Origin: an uncultured Flavobacteriales bacterium
Lineage (GTDB): Bacteria > Bacteroidota > Bacteroidia > Flavobacteriales_E > Vicingaceae
Assembly: GCA_905479915.1 (NCBI GenBank)
Contig: CAJQOH010000002.1
Span: forward strand, 1 to 41,641
Direction of reading: 5' to 3'
Length of the DNA stretch: 41,641 bases
The position numbers were made by a program, and so were the translations under genes. Position 1 is the first letter of the stretch; each line of letters opens with the position of its first letter. A model generated the notes under the pieces. That model worked only from the letters and a program-made list of their open reading frames with translations, made no database searches and was not told the origin of the DNA. Below are positions 38,648-41,641 of the stretch, one piece after another.

Positions 38648-39070
38648 ATGGAATTCAAAAACATAGAACAATTTAATCCTCGAGAATGTATTTCTGGAAA
38701 AGTGAAACGTTTAAATAGGCTGACTGCAAACATTTTCAGAAAGTACTTGTCTCCTTTTAATATTACAGATAGTCAATTAACCTTACTGTTTATACTTTCA
38801 AAAAAAGGAAAATGCAATCAAAAGGAAATGACAGAAATTACTTGTTTAGAAAAATCATCTTTAAACAGAAACTTAACCCGATTAGTAGAGAAAAACTATA
38901 TCTCTAAACAAGAATTTCCTTTATTACAATTAACTCACTCAGGGAAATTCTTTGTAGAATCCATCGTTCCTGAATGGGAAAAAGCAATGACAGAAATAAA
39001 AGGATTGATTTCTGAAGAAGGATTAAATGGAATAAATACCGCATTAAATAACATTACTAAAAACTCATAA
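38648..39070 (+). CDS. MarR family winged-helix transcriptional regulator
   Basis: 140 residues from the ATG at 38648. The open frame extends to 38525 but crosses a repeat and the operator palindrome, so it is rejected. A helical dimerisation N-terminus is followed by the winged helix: LTLLFILSKKGKCNQKEMTE, then CLEKSSLNRNLTRLVEKNYI and LLQLTHSGKFF. The pattern is that of MarR. The ligand is unknown. It is followed two bases later by a membrane-protein gene, its probable target in the same operon. Confidence 0.88.
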   Translation: MEFKNIEQFNPRECISGKVKRLNRLTANIFRKYLSPFNITDSQLTLLFILSKKGKCNQKEMTEITCLEKSSLNRNLTRLVEKNYISKQEFPLLQLTHSGKFFVESIVPEWEKAMTEIKGLISEEGLNGINTALNNITKNS

Positions 39071-39072
39071 TC

Positions 39073-39783
39073 ATGATTTTAAAAATCGGATATCTTAGTT
39101 TAACAGCATTAATGGTAATCCTTATTTCTATAATGGGGAAAAGTGCCATTAACAAAACTGTAACAGATAAAAAAACAAGACAGAAAAAGTCACTTCTGTT
39201 AGTCGGAGGGTTAATTCTTTGGCAATTATATCAATTAGCAATTGGGGCTTCAGGTTTTTTAACTGACTTTTCTTTACCGCCAAGGTTTTTGTTCTGTTTA
39301 GTATTGCCCGCATTTTTATTTACAGGAATATTCTTATTCAAAAACAAGAAAAAAGCTTGGGTAATGGCAATTCCTGAAGAATGGTTGACCTACATTCAGT
39401 CCTTTAGAATTTTAGTAGAAACCTTATTTGTTTATTCCGTTTCAGCAGGAGTTTTACATCCTATTGTAACCATAGAAGGATATAATTTTGATATGGTTTT
39501 TGGTGCATCCGCAATAGCAATGTGGGTTTTTACTTACAAAATAAAAGTCTTCTCTAAACAACTATTAATACTTTGGAATTATTTAGGTATAGCTGTTTTA
39601 GCATCTGTAATCTTTTTATTTGTGAGCGCTGTTTACTTCCCAAACATTTGGGGTGAAACTGAAATGATGCCAAAAGCATTTGCTACAGCACCTTATGTTT
39701 TAGTAGCCGGGTTCTTAATGCCTTCTGCTATTTTTATCCACGTTTTATCTATTATTCGATTGAGAGGAGAGTTCAAAAAATAA
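39073..39783 (+). CDS. Unknown seven-helix membrane protein
   Basis: 236 residues, not recognised. About seven hydrophobic segments are visible, near residues 3-21, 41-63, 71-89, 112-129, 138-154, 165-190 and 200-225, with a basic loop (KKTRQKKS) after the first helix. Tryptophan and aromatic residues are frequent at segment edges. It follows the MarR gene by two bases and ends at a strong terminator, so the two form a two-gene operon. By context it may move or sense a compound that the MarR protein detects. Confidence 0.7.
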   Translation: MILKIGYLSLTALMVILISIMGKSAINKTVTDKKTRQKKSLLLVGGLILWQLYQLAIGASGFLTDFSLPPRFLFCLVLPAFLFTGIFLFKNKKKAWVMAIPEEWLTYIQSFRILVETLFVYSVSAGVLHPIVTIEGYNFDMVFGASAIAMWVFTYKIKVFSKQLLILWNYLGIAVLASVIFLFVSAVYFPNIWGETEMMPKAFATAPYVLVAGFLMPSAIFIHVLSIIRLRGEFKK

Positions 39784-39816
39784 AAAAAGCCCAACTCAAT
39801 GAGTTGGGCTTTTTTA
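39782..39816 (+). terminator. Intrinsic terminator after the MarR operon
   Basis: GCCCAACTCA (39789-39798) pairs with TGAGTTGGGC (39800-39809), flanked by A7 and T6 runs that extend the stem. The long GC-containing stem followed by a T-run is a strong terminator. Confidence 0.9.
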
Positions 39817-39820
39817 TCTG

Positions 39821-39907
39821 CGTCATCCTGAAGGTGGCATCCTGAATCTGTCTAAGGGTTGATTCAGGAAGACTAAGATTCATCGCTTCATTTTGTTCTG
39901 AATGACA
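39821..39907. repeat. Degraded twin-hairpin repeat
   Basis: Begins CGTCATCCTGAA and ends TTCTGAATGACAATGG, the same kind of termini as the element at 2729-2793. Inside, TCCTGAATC (39840-39848) and GATTCAGGA (39861-39869) form a 9-bp stem. It lies between the MarR operon terminator and the acnB stop. Confidence 0.6.
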
Positions 39908-39913
39908 ATGGTT

Positions 39914-41641
39914 TTATCCTACCAGCTGTTTACTTGAAGGCTTGAATTTTGTCAAGACAATTCCATCAACAGCAGCTTCGTATTCTTCCATAGTTGGTGT
40001 TCTACCTAAAATTGTAGAAAGAACTACTACCGGAGTTGATGACAATAAAGACTCTCCTTTTTTCTCGCCAGAATCTTTAACCACTCTTCCTTGGAACAAT
40101 CGTGTTGAAGTAGCCATTACCGTATCTCCAGGTTCAGCTTTTTCTTGATTACCCATGCATAAGTTACACCCTGGGCGCTCTAAATACATCATGTTTTCAT
40201 ATTTAGTACGAGCTGCTCCTTTTGGTGCATCATCATTAAATTCAAAACCAGAATACTTCGCTAATACTTCCCAGTCACCTTCTGCTTTTAGCTCATCAAC
40301 AATATTATATGTTGGAGGAGCTACAACTAAAGGAGCTTTAAACTCAACTTTACCCTGCTGTGATTCAATGTTTTTTAACATTTGAGCCAAAATTTGCATG
40401 TCGCCTTTGTGCACCATACAAGAACCAACAAATCCTAAATCTACTTTTTTAGTACCGCCATAATAAGAAAGCGGACGAATGGTATCGTGCGTATAACGCT
40501 TAGAAACATCATCGTTATTTACATCTGGATCAGCAATCATTGGTTCAGCAATTTCATCTAAATCAATAACAACTTCTGCATGGTATTTAGCATTTGCATC
40601 TGGTCTTAAAGATGGTTTAATCCCTGTTTTAAGCTCAGTAATTCTTGTTTCCGCTTTTTCAACAAGACCTTTAAGTACTTGTTTAGCATTATCCATTCCT
40701 TTTTCAATCATGATTTGGATACGACCTTTTGCAATCTCAAGAGATTCAATTAACGTATCATCTTCAGATATACAGATAGATGCTTTTGCTTTCATCTCAG
40801 CAGTCCAATCTGTAAAAGTAAAGGCTTCATCTGCTGTTAAAGTTCCGATATGAACTTCAATTACACGACCTTGGAATACGTTTTCGCCTCCAAATTGCTT
40901 TAACATTTGAGATTGTGTTGCGTGTACTACATCACGGAAATCCATATAGGCTTTCATTTGTCCTTTAAAGGTTACTTTAACTGACTCTGGAATTGGCATT
41001 GAAGCTTCACCTGTAGCAAGTGCTAATGCAACTGTACCTGAATCTGCTCCAAAAGCAACACCTTTAGACATACGTGTGTGCGAATCTCCACCAACAATAA
41101 TATCCCAATCACCAACAGTAATATCATTCAATACTTTATGAATAACATCTGTCATTGGAAAATACTTTCCTTTAGGATCACGACCAGTAATTAAACCAAA
41201 GTCGTTCATGAAGCTCATTAATCTTGGAATATTTGCTTTAGACTTATCATCCCAAACTGAAGCTGTATGACAACCTGATTGGTACGCACCATCTACAATT
41301 GGAGAAATAACTGTCGCAGCCATCATCTCTAATTCTTGAGAGGTCATTAAACCTGTAGTATCTTGAGAACCTACAATGTTAACTTCTGCACGAACGTAAG
41401 AACCTGCGTGTAAAGTAGCACCTGAAGTTCCTACTGCATTTTTATTAAATATTTTTTCTACAGCTGTTAAACCTTGCCCTTCAATAGAAACCTCTTTTGG
41501 AGCAGCATAAACTTTTGGTACCTCGATACCTAATAATTTAGCAGCAAATGTTTGTAATTTTTTACCGAAAACAACAGCGTACGATCCACCTGCTTTCATA
41601 AACTCCATTTTTTGTGGCGTAAATGCAGCAGAAATATCTTT
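39914..41641 (-). CDS. acnB: Bifunctional aconitate hydratase 2 / 2-methylisocitrate dehydratase, C-terminal part (partial)
   Basis: 575 residues, open through the right edge. The reading continues upstream of the internal Met at 41608 as KDISAAFTPQK, so the gene is cut by the window. AcnB signatures: YQSGCHTASVWDDKSKANIP, GGDSHTRMSKGVAFGADSG, GFVGSCMVHKGDM (first cluster cysteine) and CNLCMGNQEKAEPGD (the CxxC pair). These three cysteines hold the [4Fe-4S] cluster that depends on the suf operon. It interconverts citrate and isocitrate in the TCA cycle. Confidence 0.96.
   Translation of the reverse strand, partial: KDISAAFTPQKMEFMKAGGSYAVVFGKKLQTFAAKLLGIEVPKVYAAPKEVSIEGQGLTAVEKIFNKNAVGTSGATLHAGSYVRAEVNIVGSQDTTGLMTSQELEMMAATVISPIVDGAYQSGCHTASVWDDKSKANIPRLMSFMNDFGLITGRDPKGKYFPMTDVIHKVLNDITVGDWDIIVGGDSHTRMSKGVAFGADSGTVALALATGEASMPIPESVKVTFKGQMKAYMDFRDVVHATQSQMLKQFGGENVFQGRVIEVHIGTLTADEAFTFTDWTAEMKAKASICISEDDTLIESLEIAKGRIQIMIEKGMDNAKQVLKGLVEKAETRITELKTGIKPSLRPDANAKYHAEVVIDLDEIAEPMIADPDVNNDDVSKRYTHDTIRPLSYYGGTKKVDLGFVGSCMVHKGDMQILAQMLKNIESQQGKVEFKAPLVVAPPTYNIVDELKAEGDWEVLAKYSGFEFNDDAPKGAARTKYENMMYLERPGCNLCMGNQEKAEPGDTVMATSTRLFQGRVVKDSGEKKGESLLSSTPVVVLSTILGRTPTMEEYEAAVDGIVLTKFKPSSKQLVG

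Overview
The window looks like chromosomal DNA from a marine-type flavobacterium (Bacteroidota, Flavobacteriales). It is AT-rich. Several gene starts are preceded by the Bacteroidota promoter element TAnnTTTG rather than a Shine-Dalgarno sequence. Three large secreted proteins end in type IX secretion (T9SS) sorting domains, and another protein ends in a gliding-motility-type CHU_C domain. No rRNA, tRNA, CRISPR array, transposase or phage gene was recognised.

Layout. 1-9361 is mostly housekeeping: the 3' end of ilvB, a PLP aminotransferase, a mannose-1-phosphate guanylyltransferase, tatC, lptB, then on the minus strand recJ and a dxs / DAHP synthase-chorismate mutase pair. 9547-11622 holds an envelope-stress-like set: a small Spy-like secreted protein facing an ECF sigma factor and a coupled anti-sigma-like protein with PKD and CHU_C domains. 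11737-17037 is a plus-strand run: a DUF1702 protein (a family known from enediyne clusters), rsmI, chrA, a secreted PHB-depolymerase-like esterase, and a flavin-dependent halogenase-like enzyme that keeps both hallmark motifs. thiL (minus) and a YdcF-like protein follow.

19050-26401 is a complete suf iron-sulfur operon (sufA, B, C, D, S, E, T) with a well-formed promoter and a possible FUR-family box. Three unrelated genes sit between sufB and sufC: two tandem secreted YHS-domain proteins and a four-helix-bundle (23S IVP family) gene bracketed by AACGTT-rich repeats. The same kind of repeat recurs between sufD and sufS, where sufS has no ATG start.

26719-36533 is a surface-protein island: a small Cys/Pro-rich membrane-anchored peptide, a 1870-residue beta-helix T9SS protein built from a four-coil module repeated four times, a MORN-like secreted protein, and two minus-strand T9SS proteins with near-identical C-terminal domains. 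One of these two has lost its signal peptide frame through a +1 frameshift. The window closes with uvrC, a MarR regulator with a perfect 22-bp palindrome upstream, an unknown seven-helix membrane protein, and the C-terminal part of acnB.

Several families of short intergenic repeats are scattered between housekeeping genes: twin hairpins bounded by CGTCATTC/GAATGACG, TTCGAGTGA inverted repeats, a CTCGCAATGACG element, and AAAGTT/AACGTT arrays. They are the main feature the genes do not explain. Gene assignments rest on motif reading of the translated sequence, with no database search.
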